Notes under the pieces: model-generated
Told to the model about the DNA's origin: nothing
The model's input: only the letters and a program-made list of their open reading frames with translations
Database searches by the model: none
Shown here: one piece after another, positions 54,930-64,000 of the stretch
Position numbering within the stretch: the stretch's first letter is position 1
Layout of the letters: each line of letters begins with the position of its first letter
Translations under genes and position numbers: made by a program
DNA from: Flectonema sp. DT1601
Lineage: Eukaryota; Euglenozoa; Diplonemea; Diplonemida; Diplonemidae
Length of the DNA: 64,000 nt
NCBI GenBank assembly: GCA_964019425.1
Contig: OZ025853.1
Location: forward strand, 248,001-312,000
Direction: 5' to 3'

Positions 54930-55039
54930 ATGACTTCCTCTGTAGGTAGGGAGATGATAATAAAATAACATAATTAAATAAAGTAAAGTAAAGTCCATCA
55001 TTAAGTTGATAAAACACAAAACTCCATGACAACGTAAAA

Positions 55040-55945
55040 CTATACCCTCTTTAGTTTAGCTTGAATCCATTTCCTGTGCATTACGATATCGTTCTTTTTG
55101 TTCTCAACCTCTCTTTCGATGATGGAGCATTCGACTACTTCGAAGTAGGGAGAGAATATTTTTGTCATTTCCGATTCTTTAAAGAAATACGAACAGGTAC
55201 CACAAGTTCTCATGTAGAAATTATCGTATCCTGGAACGAGAGACGAATCACCAAGTCGAGACTGAGCCAAATCCGCGTGAGCATAATCACGAAAGTAAAG
55301 CAAACCTCCCACAGATATTTTTTCAGCAATATGCTTTGCTACAGCTGAGTGTTGTTCTGGTTGTACAGCTGACAACACAAATATTAACGTTGCTATGTCA
55401 ACATTAGCTGGTACATTATCAGGAAGTCTTTCCAACGATAAGTCGTGTTGAAAAGCTAAGATTCGATCTTTATCATAAGCTTCTTTGTTTTTTAATAATC
55501 TAACAGCAACATCAGAGAGATCGCATGCAATAAATTTTAATTGGGAGAACTCCTCAAGGAGAGGATACATCGCATTCCCGACTCCGCAACCGCATTCCAT
55601 CATAAGTTTTGATTCTTTAATCTCTGGGACTTCCCTAGTTAAATAGTGTCGATCTTTAAACCCTTGAGTTGTATTGTGTCTGTAGTACATATTCCACATT
55701 CTCGATGCGTGTTTAACTGGATCCTCCATTTCACTAACACCCATACCTTTAGTGTATGGTGCATACTCTTCTACAAAAGGACTGACGCTGTTTGGATCAA
55801 ATCTCCCATTGTCTAGTTTTATTTTATCTTGTTGTAATGTTTTTGATTCTCTTTTTGCGATTTCCACATCCGGATCTATTCCGTGCTCCAACAGTATAGA
55901 TTCTAGTAGTTTTATTCTTTTGATTTGATGATCGGGGGAGAGCAT
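55040..55945 (-). CDS. METTL6/METTL2-like tRNA 3-methylcytidine methyltransferase
   Basis: 301 residues from ATG at 55945, with TTTTGACAG about 17 bases upstream. It is a class I SAM-dependent methyltransferase: motif I MECGCGVGNAMYPLL (about 117-131), the acidic IACDLSDVAVRLL after strand 2, and post-motifs TLIFVLSAV and GLLYFRDYAHADLAQSR. The last of these is typical of the METTL2/6/8 and Trm140 family, which makes m3C at position 32 of tRNAs. The N-terminal ASRMWNMYYRHN and DRHYLTREVPE blocks also match that family. Its stop is about 110 bases from the HslU ATG, one of the tightest gaps here. The exact paralogue (METTL2, 6 or 8) is uncertain. Confidence 0.9.
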   Translation of the reverse strand: MLSPDHQIKRIKLLESILLEHGIDPDVEIAKRESKTLQQDKIKLDNGRFDPNSVSPFVEEYAPYTKGMGVSEMEDPVKHASRMWNMYYRHNTTQGFKDRHYLTREVPEIKESKLMMECGCGVGNAMYPLLEEFSQLKFIACDLSDVAVRLLKNKEAYDKDRILAFQHDLSLERLPDNVPANVDIATLIFVLSAVQPEQHSAVAKHIAEKISVGGLLYFRDYAHADLAQSRLGDSSLVPGYDNFYMRTCGTCSYFFKESEMTKIFSPYFEVVECSIIEREVENKKNDIVMHRKWIQAKLKRV

Positions 55946-56285
55946 TATTTATAGCGTCTTGTCTGTCAAAAGAATGCATTAACAAGTGATACAAACAAAA
56001 GAGTACAAGCAGCCACGGCAGTACATAATCAGAATTTCCGTCTCAAAGAGATACTGTTTAGGTACTCTGTGTTAAAAAGAATGCATTGATTTGAAGGATT
56101 CGAGCTATTTTTCAATTTTTCTTGTTTTTTTTTTTTTTTTTTCCAAATTTTAACTCTTTGCTCATACTTTTTTTTTTTTTTTTAAACAACCATTCAAAAG
56201 CTTCCGAATTATAAGTTTTGAGTGTCTGCTGCCGAAGATGTATCGGCGGATATCGTAAAACAGCTTTAGTCCTGAAAAAGAAAGC
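55946..56285. other. Spacer of about 340 bases
   Basis: T runs at 56127-56142 and 56169-56183. Otherwise featureless apart from the methyltransferase acceptor. Confidence 0.45.
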
Positions 56286-57698
56286 TCACAGGATATCATT
56301 ATCAACAACAGTATTACCTTCTGCGTTCTCAGCAATGTCCCAGTAGTGTCCACATTCCATGTCTCCAAGGTACTTCTTTGCGAGAAATGAGTCAGAGAAA
56401 GTAATCTGTTTGAATTCAGGTAACACTCGCTTTCCAGAATTTCCCTGCCAAAGCAACTGAGCATTCTCATTTGTGACACTACCTTCAGGTAGTTCGTAGT
56501 CTATGCGATGAAGAAGAAGACGTGTAAAGAATCGAGTTGGCTTCCTACCACCCTGAATAATAACAGTGCTAGAGTTTTCTTCAACGCGAACGAGGAAGCC
56601 GGTCAGATGAAGATCAGATGCGTTTTTATTAATTTTCCACATCGCACGAGTACTGGATAAATCTTTTATTGTAAAAACAGAAGTCATAGGATCATCGTCA
56701 GCACGTTCCTGCATTCTGGAAATCTTCTTTTTGCGACGAGACTCTGGTGACAACCTTCTAACCTGGTTTCGTTCTTCGTGACGTTGCTCTCTTTTTGCGC
56801 CTTCTTCACGAACCATTCTACTGACAAGAGTTGGATCCTGGATCATTTCTTTACCTAAAACTGTCATCATGTTCCTCAATCTGACTCTTGGAGGTGGTGG
56901 TTTCGCTAACCCAAGTGCGTATTGCTCTTGTTTATCCATCTCTACAGCTGTTCGTCTTTCTTTTTTAAGTTTTTTTCGTTCTTTCTTGGTGTGCTTAAGA
57001 TCTGCTGGAGGTAGTTCCCTTATGATGTTTGGACCGTATTCCGGAACAGGATGCTCTACGAGGTTTGTTATTTTTGATATGTTGACATCCCAATCAAGGG
57101 GACTGGGAGATGAATCATGAATATCGCTGTATAATTTATTACATAAGATGATAGCATCCCACCACTCTACTTCAGGAACAGGCAACAGCTCCGCAAACTG
57201 TCGTTCTTCAACAGGAGCTGCCGGTGATATTTTTGCCTGTTTGGTGGCATTTCTCATTTCTTCATTCTTTCTTTTAAAATCAATTCTTGCTTGCTCCACT
57301 GCTCGGAGTTTTTCTGCCTGAGCAGTGTACCTCCCAGGTTCATCGTTGAAGACGAGGGCTGCTTTTCGTCTTCCCAATATTTGTTTGCCGGTTAATTTTG
57401 GATCAAAAAAACGTGATTTTTCGAGTTCAGGAGTTGGCGGTTCTGGGGTATCAACTTTAACTGGTTGTTTATTTGTTTGAATTAGATTGCCGTGCTCATC
57501 AATGAGATCTCCTGAGGCATTCATCGTAACTCTACCGATTGGTTTTTGAGTATCGGGTTCTGGATCTGGGTATACGTCTGTTGATATTTTTACACCACCA
57601 GTTCTATTAATTGTGACGTCTTCCCATCTTTTCTTTCCTCTCGATGCTGAAGCAGCTGCAGGAGCCCCACCGAAGGATCGCTTTCGATTGAATGACAT
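56286..57698 (-). CDS. PRPF3: U4/U6 snRNP protein PRPF3
   Basis: 470 residues from ATG at 57698. The acceptor TTTATTAAACAG is about 21 bases upstream; earlier in-frame codons encode a Phe run from an A/T tract. The N-terminus is Arg/Ser/Gly-rich. A central PRP3 region (about 100-300) carries DEPGRYTAQAEKLR, WWDAIILCN and KKERKKLKKERR. The C-terminal DUF1115 domain (about 320-465) has FLVRVEENSSTVIIQGG and YLGDMECGHYWDIAE. PRPF3 clamps the U4/U6 duplex in the tri-snRNP and is needed for splicing, both cis and trans. The N-terminal PWI motif of the human protein is not visible, so this is a short form. Confidence 0.92.
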   Translation of the reverse strand: MSFNRKRSFGGAPAAASASRGKKRWEDVTINRTGGVKISTDVYPDPEPDTQKPIGRVTMNASGDLIDEHGNLIQTNKQPVKVDTPEPPTPELEKSRFFDPKLTGKQILGRRKAALVFNDEPGRYTAQAEKLRAVEQARIDFKRKNEEMRNATKQAKISPAAPVEERQFAELLPVPEVEWWDAIILCNKLYSDIHDSSPSPLDWDVNISKITNLVEHPVPEYGPNIIRELPPADLKHTKKERKKLKKERRTAVEMDKQEQYALGLAKPPPPRVRLRNMMTVLGKEMIQDPTLVSRMVREEGAKREQRHEERNQVRRLSPESRRKKKISRMQERADDDPMTSVFTIKDLSSTRAMWKINKNASDLHLTGFLVRVEENSSTVIIQGGRKPTRFFTRLLLHRIDYELPEGSVTNENAQLLWQGNSGKRVLPEFKQITFSDSFLAKKYLGDMECGHYWDIAENAEGNTVVDNDIL

Positions 57699-57881
57699 GT
57701 TTGTTGGTCTCCCAAAGACCTGTTTAATAAATTGTTGTTCAGATATCCACAAAAAAAAAAAAAAAAAAAAAAAACTGTTTTTTTTCATAACATGACGAAC
57801 GATAACACTATGAAAAAGATAAAAAAAAAAGAGAATCGGCTACTAAGTCAACAACCATTTCAGTGTAACAACAAAGTCACC

Positions 57882-58739
57882 TCACAAATGATGGTTGTGA
57901 TGATGACCTGTATGCATGTGACTATTGTGTAAAGAATGAGTCGTGTTTGGACCAGTCCCTTGAATGACAGTTCGATGTTTCTTCACAACCCCAATAGATT
58001 CAGTACTGTTGCCTTTTGAACCCGCCAATGCGAAACCTGTCTTTTCCAGGAATGCCTTTGTCGAAGCTGGATGAGAAGCCAACATTGATTTTCCTATCCC
58101 ATGTTCAAACTCAGATTTACGAAGACCACAAGCACTAAGACAAACCTTGCCATGACATTCCTTACTAGAAGCTAATTGAGTTGATACTTTAGGATAGACA
58201 GACTTCACTTCATTTAAGAACCTTTGCTGATCATCAAAGAAGACTGTTCCTTCTTGTTTAGTACCGTAGTAATTCATGAGATTACCAACCATTCGACTTT
58301 TTCTATCAGCTCCAGCACCATTTGTATCAATACATTGATAAGCAGGACCCTGTTGTCCAGTAGCTGAGACGACATTTGATGGCATACCAATGTCGTGTAA
58401 GAACATCATTCTGGTGTGAAGAGAGCTTTTTGCTTTCTTACCTCCCGGATCACCAAGTGCAGGTGGTGGTGTGCATGGAGCAGCTGTTGCGACACCCACT
58501 GCATAGTTTGAAGCCATGCACTTTTGTATTGCTTTTCCTGCATACAGCCCTGGATATTGCTCAACAGGAAGCACTCCTTGGGCAGGTAAACTCCAAGCTG
58601 GTTTTGTAGCTACCGGTTTTCCACAAGTCTTAGTACTGCTCAACATGTCTCTAGTAAGTGTGTTGTCCATATCAAAGACACAAAGACCATCGTATGCTCT
58701 CCCAGGTCGGATTCCTTCACCCGGGTGGGAACCCGGCAT
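57882..58739 (-). CDS. HAD-superfamily phosphatase with His-rich tail
   Basis: 285 residues from ATG at 58739. HAD motif I is VFDMDNTLTRD (Asp23 and Asp25 predicted catalytic). Motif II is probably VGVATAAPC (about 80-88). Motif III may be the Lys region around 140-150, and motif IV is TVFFDDQQRF. Such enzymes usually hydrolyse phosphate esters with an Asp nucleophile and Mg2+. No transmembrane segment or signal peptide is seen. The C-terminal 25 residues are His/Asn-rich (HMHTGHHHNHHL) and could bind metal. The substrate is unknown. It sits about 180 bases upstream of the PRPF3 start and is probably co-transcribed. Confidence 0.85.
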   Translation of the reverse strand: MPGSHPGEGIRPGRAYDGLCVFDMDNTLTRDMLSSTKTCGKPVATKPAWSLPAQGVLPVEQYPGLYAGKAIQKCMASNYAVGVATAAPCTPPPALGDPGGKKAKSSLHTRMMFLHDIGMPSNVVSATGQQGPAYQCIDTNGAGADRKSRMVGNLMNYYGTKQEGTVFFDDQQRFLNEVKSVYPKVSTQLASSKECHGKVCLSACGLRKSEFEHGIGKSMLASHPASTKAFLEKTGFALAGSKGNSTESIGVVKKHRTVIQGTGPNTTHSLHNSHMHTGHHHNHHL

Positions 58740-58895
58740 CTTATTTCAGTGTAAACGTGTAATCCTTGTGAAGGGTAATTAATATTCTATTTTTCCGTAT
58801 CACACACTCTTCAACTAACTAATTATTTTATTTATTTGCTTAACTGGGTCAGAGAAAACCCACTTGGTGGGTAACAGTTATTTTGGTATAAAACT

Positions 58896-59272
58896 ACCGT
58901 GAGACTCTCACTGGCAATATATATACCCTAACAGATTAAAAGAGTACTTTCGTTATCGATTTCTATTTTTTTCAAACCAACCTTTATTATTCAAGTTAGA
59001 ATATAAGTTTTGTTATATAAAAAATAAAATAAAAAAAAACATCACGGAACATAGTTTCAGGCACCTTTTATCTCACACCAGTTATTTTGATATAAAATAT
59101 GGCCGTGACAAAATGTGTTTAGGGACACCGTAATTAAATATTAGAGGGGAACATACTGATAGTGATATTTATGTTGTTATATTTACGAAAACATAGGAAA
59201 CCAAAAAACCAGGAAAAGCTCAACAGGGGGGGTAACAGATAAATCGTTACCAACCAACCGTGAGACTCTCAC
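58896..59272. repeat. Short degenerate repeats
   Basis: ACCGTGAGACTCTCAC is present at 58896-58911 and 59257-59272, each preceded at 20-30 bases by GGTAACAG. A third relative near 59076-59113 shares AGTTATTTTGATATAAAAT. These could be remnants of one element or local duplications. Confidence 0.5.
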
Positions 59273-59519
59273 AGACGATAAGAGACGTAGAATAACCTGA
59301 AACAAATTACTACCTAAATCCACCGCCCGCGCCAGCAGACAGTGTTAGAGACAGCTGACAACGTCAATTATATAAATACATCGTTGTATTGTATGAAAAA
59401 GTTAACCAATTTAAAACAATTAGTAATTTACGAAACAGTTGAAATATTAGTTTGTAAGATAGGTGTGCACTAAATCAAAACATAAAATAAAAAAAAAAAG
59501 GAAAAACTTACATCGAATT

Positions 59520-59544
59520 ACTTGTCCCTCTTAGGCCTTCATCA
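59520..59544 (-). repeat. Dispersed 25-base repeat, copy 2
   Basis: Identical to 10854-10878 (begins ACTTGTCCCTCTTAGGCCTT). The block CCTGAAACTAT (minus strand, near 59058-59068) and AT-rich sequence beyond it match the downstream part of copy 1. If this is one element, an extra stretch of about 430 bases lies within it. Confidence 0.6.
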
Positions 59545-60186
59545 TGTCTATTTCAAAAGATCTGATTTCTTAATGCCCATCGGAACTCGCCAGCAACTAG
59601 TCGAGGGTCGCTGAATCCTCCTCCACCTTTTTTTTATTTCCAAAAATAGATATACTCCAAGGTTTCTAATACACAATATTTTTTTATGAATACGGTAATC
59701 GAAAAAAAAAAAAAAAAAAAAAAAAAAACGAAAACTACGATATTTAAAAAAGGAAACAACAGAAGTAAAAAATTGTGTTACAAGTAATTCGAAAAAACCT
59801 CCTTCAAATAACGAGCTTACCAAGCTAATTCAGTGTAAATGATTAATTTAAAAACGAAAAAAAAGAGGGAAAAAAATGGGTGCCGAAAGTCATAAATAAC
59901 CAAAATAATCAGTTTGCAACTTGTTGTCGCAACTGAGGTGTAAATGTTTTGAGAGGAGATGAGACGCCACTAAGTCAGTTGTTAGAAACACACAACACAA
60001 TGACGCTGAGAAGCTGAAAGCTTGATGGTAACAAATTAAGAACAAAATGAATCAACACAACTAAAAACAGATAATTATAATATAACACTTCTTGATGTTT
60101 TGTTTTATGTACAAAACTGATAACCCGTCTTAAACTGATAAGGCACCGCGAGCTGTAAACAATTTCTAAATCAACAAAATTAAACA

Positions 60187-62074
60187 CTAACTCACAAGAC
60201 ACATACACGATGGATCATCATGAACTTTTCTTACAGCTCTCCTTGGCATTGATTTCAAGCTAGCCACACGATTAAGACTTTTACTAATTTTATTCAATTC
60301 TTGTTTATAAGTTTTAATTGAGTGAAGAGAAGCACAATTACAAGCAAGTGACAAAGGCTCTGACCTGAATATTGATTTTGGAAGTGGAAAAGATGAAAAC
60401 CAAGAATGACTTAGGGCAGAAGCTGCTGAAATCCTACTCGAAGGACTGAAAACCAAACACAACCCAATAAGTTCTTCAACTATTTCCTGTTCAGCAACGG
60501 GAGGTGTTACTTCTTCTAAAAGATTTCTTACAGTCCTTGAAGGCAATAAGAACTCCTGAGTGTTACTGTTATTCGCTTGATACCCAAGTTCTTGTGTAAG
60601 AACCTTCTCAGCAGTGGAGCTTTTTAGTTCTTCAATTTCTTCAGGCATCGGCTGACCTGTGCAACTGATAACAAGTTCCAGTTGATGCCGCGTGTCAATC
60701 CCTGGAAGAACTGGTACGCCAGTGATCAGTTCTGCGAGTACACAACCGAATGACCACATGTCAGCAGCTGTTCCTACTTCGGATGCGCACAGCAAGACTT
60801 CCGGGCTTCTGTACCACTGAGTTTGTACATAACCTGGAGAGTCCTGAAACGACTCTCTTGTTGCTCCATCAACGAGTGTTCTCGCTGATCCAAAATCAGA
60901 AATATACATCCTCGGAATCGAACTGTCAATCAATAAGTTAGAAGGTTTTAGATCTCTGTGAATAATACCTGCACTGTGAAGGTAGTTTAACCCTTGAAGG
61001 AGCTCGTACATTAGGAAACTGTTTTGTGTTGTTTATGGTACTTTATATTGAATCGATTAATAAAAGGATAACAATGACACACCTTTTATGAACAGGTTGA
61101 AGGAGTCCCTGTAATAATAACATCTCAAGAGTGTTAGGCATGTACGGAAATACTAAGTAAACAGATGTTGTACTTACATGAACTTGTAACAGAGAAATGA
61201 TATTCGGATGAACAACACTAGACAGTACTGCTACTTCTCGATAGATTCGCTGTGCGTATACTGCGCTTTCCCAGGGTTGAGGTACCCATTTGATTGCCGT
61301 TTTTCTTTTTGAAATTTTTGAAACCGCAGAGAACACAGCTCCAAATGCTCCTTGACCTGCTAAACGACCAATACTGAATTCCCAAAGTAGACTCACGTCT
61401 TGATTTGGAATACGAATTCCTTTGCTTCTCGCAGTAGATTTAGTTTTCTTTTCTCCAGTAACAACAGTACCAATTACTGGTTTGGCAGACGCAACATGAT
61501 ACTGGTTTGTAAAATATTTTTTAATAAATAATCTCAAATCATCGTCGAATTCGTGAAACAAAGTGCGCCCCAACCGAAGACGTTCATAGGTAGAGTAAAT
61601 GTCTATTTTCAGTTGGACAAGTTGTGTGAACAAAGAAAATAAGCTATCGGCTTTGGATCGTAGAGTAGGACAGTGTTTTGTAGTCGATAGGTACTCAACA
61701 GCTGCCAGATTAATCGCTAAGAATAACGAAACAAGCATGACATCATCGTATAATTTAGATATTTGAGATTTCAATATTTCTAAGTCTTGTGAAGTAACGG
61801 TTCCAATATTGTTATCATCAACCGACTCTTTCAGTGCGGTCGTCCATCTTTTCTTTGCAAGTTCTGCTTTACTCTTTACTAATCTTTTTAGTCGTAACAA
61901 CTCCTTACTAAATACTTCCAGAAATAATGCCTGTTTAGCTGCCTTGAAATCCGTGTCAATGTATTTCTTTTGTTTAGGTAGTCGCATAAAGGACTCCAAC
62001 CCCTTCAGGTCCAAGACGCTGTCCTCAACACCCAAACGAGAAACTAGAGAATGAAACTCTGTGTGAAATCCCAT
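60187..62074 (-). CDS. CMGC-type protein kinase with helical N-terminal extension (2 exons)
   Basis: Exons 62074-61083 and 61018-60187 (GT-AG, phase 2) give 607 residues. The first 220 or so are mostly helical and match no domain I recognise. The kinase domain has a Gly-loop GRLAGQGAFGAVF (about 233), AIKW with catalytic Lys (about 258), the YREVAVLSSVVHPNI helix, HRDLKPSNLL (about 350), DFGSAR (about 369) and WYRSPEVLL, the form typical of CDK/CMGC kinases. All catalytic residues are present. The activation loop is long (DGATRESFQDSPGYVQTQ). No cyclin-binding PSTAIRE motif is visible. It may be a divergent CDK-like or kinetoplastid-type CRK; the target is unknown. Confidence 0.88.
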
Positions 62075-62512
62075 TTATTTTTTTTTTCTCTTTTTTAATC
62101 TGTCGAAATAATACTATTAAGTTGTCAATCTTTTCTTCTTTGCTTCAAAGTGTTTCTTGTTACAAAAGTTGGCTTTTCTTTAATTTACTACCCGCAAACC
62201 GTCTCTTCTTTTTCTCTACAGTTCACAAGGGGAGAGAAAACCCTCGGAATCAGCGATCCTTATTATGTATGAATGCGTGCTAAAAATATAAGTCACATCA
62301 ACAGTCTTACAGGTCCCACGATTACCCGTCGCCAAGGCGAAGAAAAGAATAAGTAAATTATAGCTCATGAAGGGGGAAAAAAAAAAAGAAAAAAAAGAAA
62401 AAAAGAATTGGCTTTATCAACTACTCTTGTACTACAGAAAATAATGATATAACACTGTGATTTTTTGTTTGTGCACGAAAAAAAGAAAAATTTAAAATAA
62501 AAAATAAACATA
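62075..62512. other. Spacer between kinase and transposon
   Basis: Roughly 440 bases, AT-rich with A runs near 62376-62404. Nothing recognised. It ends in the TA that flanks the transposon. Confidence 0.45.
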
Positions 62513-62700
62513 TGAGGACGTGCCAAAAGTAGGGCCTATTTTGTACCACGGGTAACTGCCGGCCTCTAAATCTTGGTCTGAGCACTTTTTTGGCCCACTC
62601 TGTATATTAGAAAACTCAATTCCGGGTCTGGGATACAACTTTACTTATCACCAGTTTAAAAATTCTGCAATTTTTAGGGGAAATTGACTGTATTACACTG
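62513..62700 (+). repeat. Left terminal inverted repeat
   Basis: Starts TGAGGACGTGCCAAAAGTAG after a flanking TA and pairs with 63736-63924. Identity is high by eye, with scattered substitutions and one or two single-base indels. Confidence 0.85.
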
Positions 62701-63127
62701 TAAGATGTGTGTGCACAGTTGAGACCAATTTGTAAGGTAGTAGTAGGAGAGTGTCACTCGCTTGAATCACAGCTTCACAAATAACAATGATAATTAAGGA
62801 TACTCTAGAACGAGAGCCACTGTGACGGGCATTTCGGCAGCATATCAAATGTCATCCAGACCTCATCGAGAGTGGGCACCGGTGCGTACCCTCACCGAGG
62901 TGGCAGGCGTACTCCGCGCTCAGCGACACAACACCTGTATTCCTCTTCTTTGAAGAGCAAGAAGTGAGTGTGCAGAACCTCCGCATCCCAGCCGTAACCA
63001 GCATCCCCACCTACCGAAAGGATACTTCAGGTCAGATATATATCACAGCTTTCTCTGACGAAAACCAGCAATTTGCACTTGATGGAGGTAAGGCTACTTT
63101 GCTACTGAACCACAAGCCCAAAATATC

Positions 63128-63469
63128 ATGGTCACAGATAAGCTTCCCCTTACTAGAGCTGAGAAGAGTTTATTGGATCTACACCTTGACACAACCGCGG
63201 ACAACAACAAGTCTGAAGAGATAGAGCACAGCCAGCATATCGATTCCCTGAAGAATAAACGAGCAAGAAAAGAAGCCCTCTTTGAAAGGTTAGACAGGGA
63301 GCCCACAATCCAACAACGAGCCTGCAAACGGAAAAGTGCCCCCGAGAAGCCTGTTAGAAAGAAGCGCCAATGCAGCCAGTGCAGCTCTCTTACTCATGAT
63401 CTCCGAAATTGTCCAGATCGTCGTTCTGAATCCGAAAGCTCTGATTCAAGTAGCAGTGTAACCCCTTAA
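63128..63469 (+). CDS. Transposon-encoded basic peptide with CCHC zinc knuckle
   Basis: 113 codons lie inside the transposon on the plus strand. A basic region (CKRKSAPEKPVRKKRQ) is followed by CSQCSSLTHDLRNC, which fits the zinc-knuckle spacing C-x2-C-x4-H-x4-C, and then a Ser/Asp/Glu-rich tail. Similar knuckles end the transposases of several DNA transposon superfamilies. Here it may be the remaining C-terminus of one, possibly joined by splicing to upstream short frames (a GTAAGG donor-like site is near 63087 and a CACAG acceptor near 63136). The catalytic part was not seen. Confidence 0.5.
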   Translation: MVTDKLPLTRAEKSLLDLHLDTTADNNKSEEIEHSQHIDSLKNKRARKEALFERLDREPTIQQRACKRKSAPEKPVRKKRQCSQCSSLTHDLRNCPDRRSESESSDSSSSVTP

Positions 63470-63735
63470 AAAACGTAAGTGTGTACAACATTATTAGTAA
63501 GTTAGTGTAGGTGCAGAATGCACACGAATGATCAATATCAGTCCATCAGTCCTCTTAGCTTCGCTGCTTGTGCCAAAACTTACGTATTAATTTTGGCATG
63601 CAGTTTCTAAATTCACCGGATGGGGATGGGTCTGCTTGCCCAGGATATGGAGTCCGACAGCCACGGAGAACAATGCATCTAATTGCAGAGGTCTGATATG
63701 TGAAGTAAACCTGCCCCCTGTGTGTGTACTGCATA

Positions 63736-63924
63736 ACACAGTAATACAGTCAATTTCCCCTAAAAATTGCAGAATTTTTGAACTGGTGACAAGCAAAGTT
63801 GTATCCCAGACCCGGAATTGAGTTTTCTAATATACAGAGTGGCCAAAAAAGTGCTCAGACCAAGATTTAGAGGCCGGCAGTTACCCGTGGTACAAAATGG
63901 TACCCTACTTTTGGCATCCTCTCA
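63736..63924 (-). repeat. Right terminal inverted repeat
   Basis: Inverted copy of 62513-62700. On the minus strand it begins TGAGAGGATGCCAAAAGTAG. It is followed by the flanking TA (63925-63926). Confidence 0.85.
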
Positions 63925-63933
63925 TATAAACAA

Positions 63934-64000
63934 TCCCTGGTAGTACAGCGGTCAGTACATCATTCTTTCGACGTTGGGGAAACCCCGATGGTTATCAATC
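63934..64000 (+). tRNA. tRNA-like sequence, cut by the window end (possible Glu, TTC)
   Basis: TCCCTGGTAGTACAGCGGTC followed by AGTAC resembles a tRNA acceptor strand and D-arm (GTAC/GTAC stem, A-box-like). CTTTCGA could be an anticodon loop carrying TTC. A B-box-like GGTTATCAATC appears at the end. The anticodon stem pairs badly, and the 3' half of the T-arm and acceptor lie beyond the window. It may be a real tRNA-Glu, a tRNA pseudogene or the head of a tRNA-derived SINE. Confidence 0.3.

Larger units (their letters stand above)
58740..60186. other. 1.4-kb spacer with short degenerate repeats
   Basis: No gene is supported; the open frames are Phe/Lys translations of A/T runs (59701-59727). 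Three related short repeats occur: 58869-58911, 59076-59113 and 59230-59272. Two of them contain ACCGTGAGACTCTCAC, and two contain AGTTATTTTG(G/A)TATAAAA. The 25-base dispersed block lies at 59520-59544. Confidence 0.6.
62513..63924. mobile_element. DNA transposon with inverted repeats of about 188 bp and TA target duplication
   Basis: The two ends are inverted copies: 62513-62700 and 63736-63924 share, with a few differences, GCCAAAAGTAGGG, TTTTGTACCACGGGTAACTG, CCGGCCTCTAAATCTTGGTC, TGAGCACTTTTTTGG and GGGGAAATTGACTGTATTAC. Both sides are flanked by TA, the duplication typical of Tc1/mariner-type elements. The interior of about 1 kb has only short open frames and no visible DDE catalytic domain, so it is probably a non-autonomous or decayed copy. 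Many differences between the two ends suggest it is not recent. It lies at the edge of the minus-strand gene cluster. Confidence 0.85.

Noticed and set aside
63128-63469. Gag-like protein of a retroelement, because of the CCHC knuckle
   Set aside because: The surrounding unit has long inverted terminal repeats and TA flanks and no reverse transcriptase, so a DNA transposon is the better call.

Overview
This window looks like a gene-dense stretch of a protist nuclear genome, most likely a euglenozoan, and a diplonemid or euglenid rather than a kinetoplastid. Three things point there. Every convincing protein gene over 62 kb lies on the minus strand. Most start codons sit a few to about 30 bases after an intron-like acceptor ending in ACAG, AACAG or TTCAG, which fits spliced-leader trans-splicing. 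Small-subunit rRNA fragments in the window look euglenozoan (for example AGTGTGGGGATCGAAGATG followed by AGATACC). At least five genes have ordinary GT-AG cis-introns, which argues against a kinetoplastid. The taxon is inferred; no search was run.

Genes from low to high coordinate, all minus strand: the 5' 2,906 codons of a giant kinesin (1-8719, tail runs off the window); a coiled-coil protein (9122-10573); an F-box-like/ankyrin protein (13015-14202); a TPR-SET-MYND methyltransferase (14390-16378); a GBF1-like Sec7 ARF-GEF in four exons (17698-25072), whose third intron carries a 157-bp satellite array; two tandem four-pass membrane paralogues (26849-27808, 28638-29624); a small unknown protein (29893-30240); a Dicer/RIG-I-type helicase with a tail of about 1,000 residues rich in glutamine (30743-36849); a double-FYVE protein (38035-39480); a protein with an RIIa-like docking segment and five truncated globins (40050-42359); a small membrane protein (44061-44453); a NOA1/YqeH-type circularly permuted GTPase (45003-47063); a Golgi-type glycosyltransferase with a PAN-like insert (47862-49311); a pseudo-inositol 5-phosphatase with C2 and PDZ domains (49871-52384); mitochondrial HslU (53315-54929); a METTL6-like tRNA methyltransferase (55040-55945); the U4/U6 snRNP protein PRPF3 (56286-57698); a HAD phosphatase (57882-58739); and a CMGC kinase (60187-62074).

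The 62.5-63.9 kb region is a DNA transposon with inverted repeats of about 188 bp and a TA target duplication, followed by a truncated tRNA-like sequence. Spacers and introns are full of A/T homopolymers of 12-36 bases that are nearly absent from exons. Three spacers hold displaced pieces of SSU rRNA. The genes do not form one pathway. They look like an ordinary polycistronic cluster of housekeeping and cytoskeletal functions (motor, ARF-GEF, endosomal FYVE, mitochondrial protease and GTPase, splicing factor). The most unusual members are the penta-globin, the Q-rich Dicer-type helicase and the giant kinesin.
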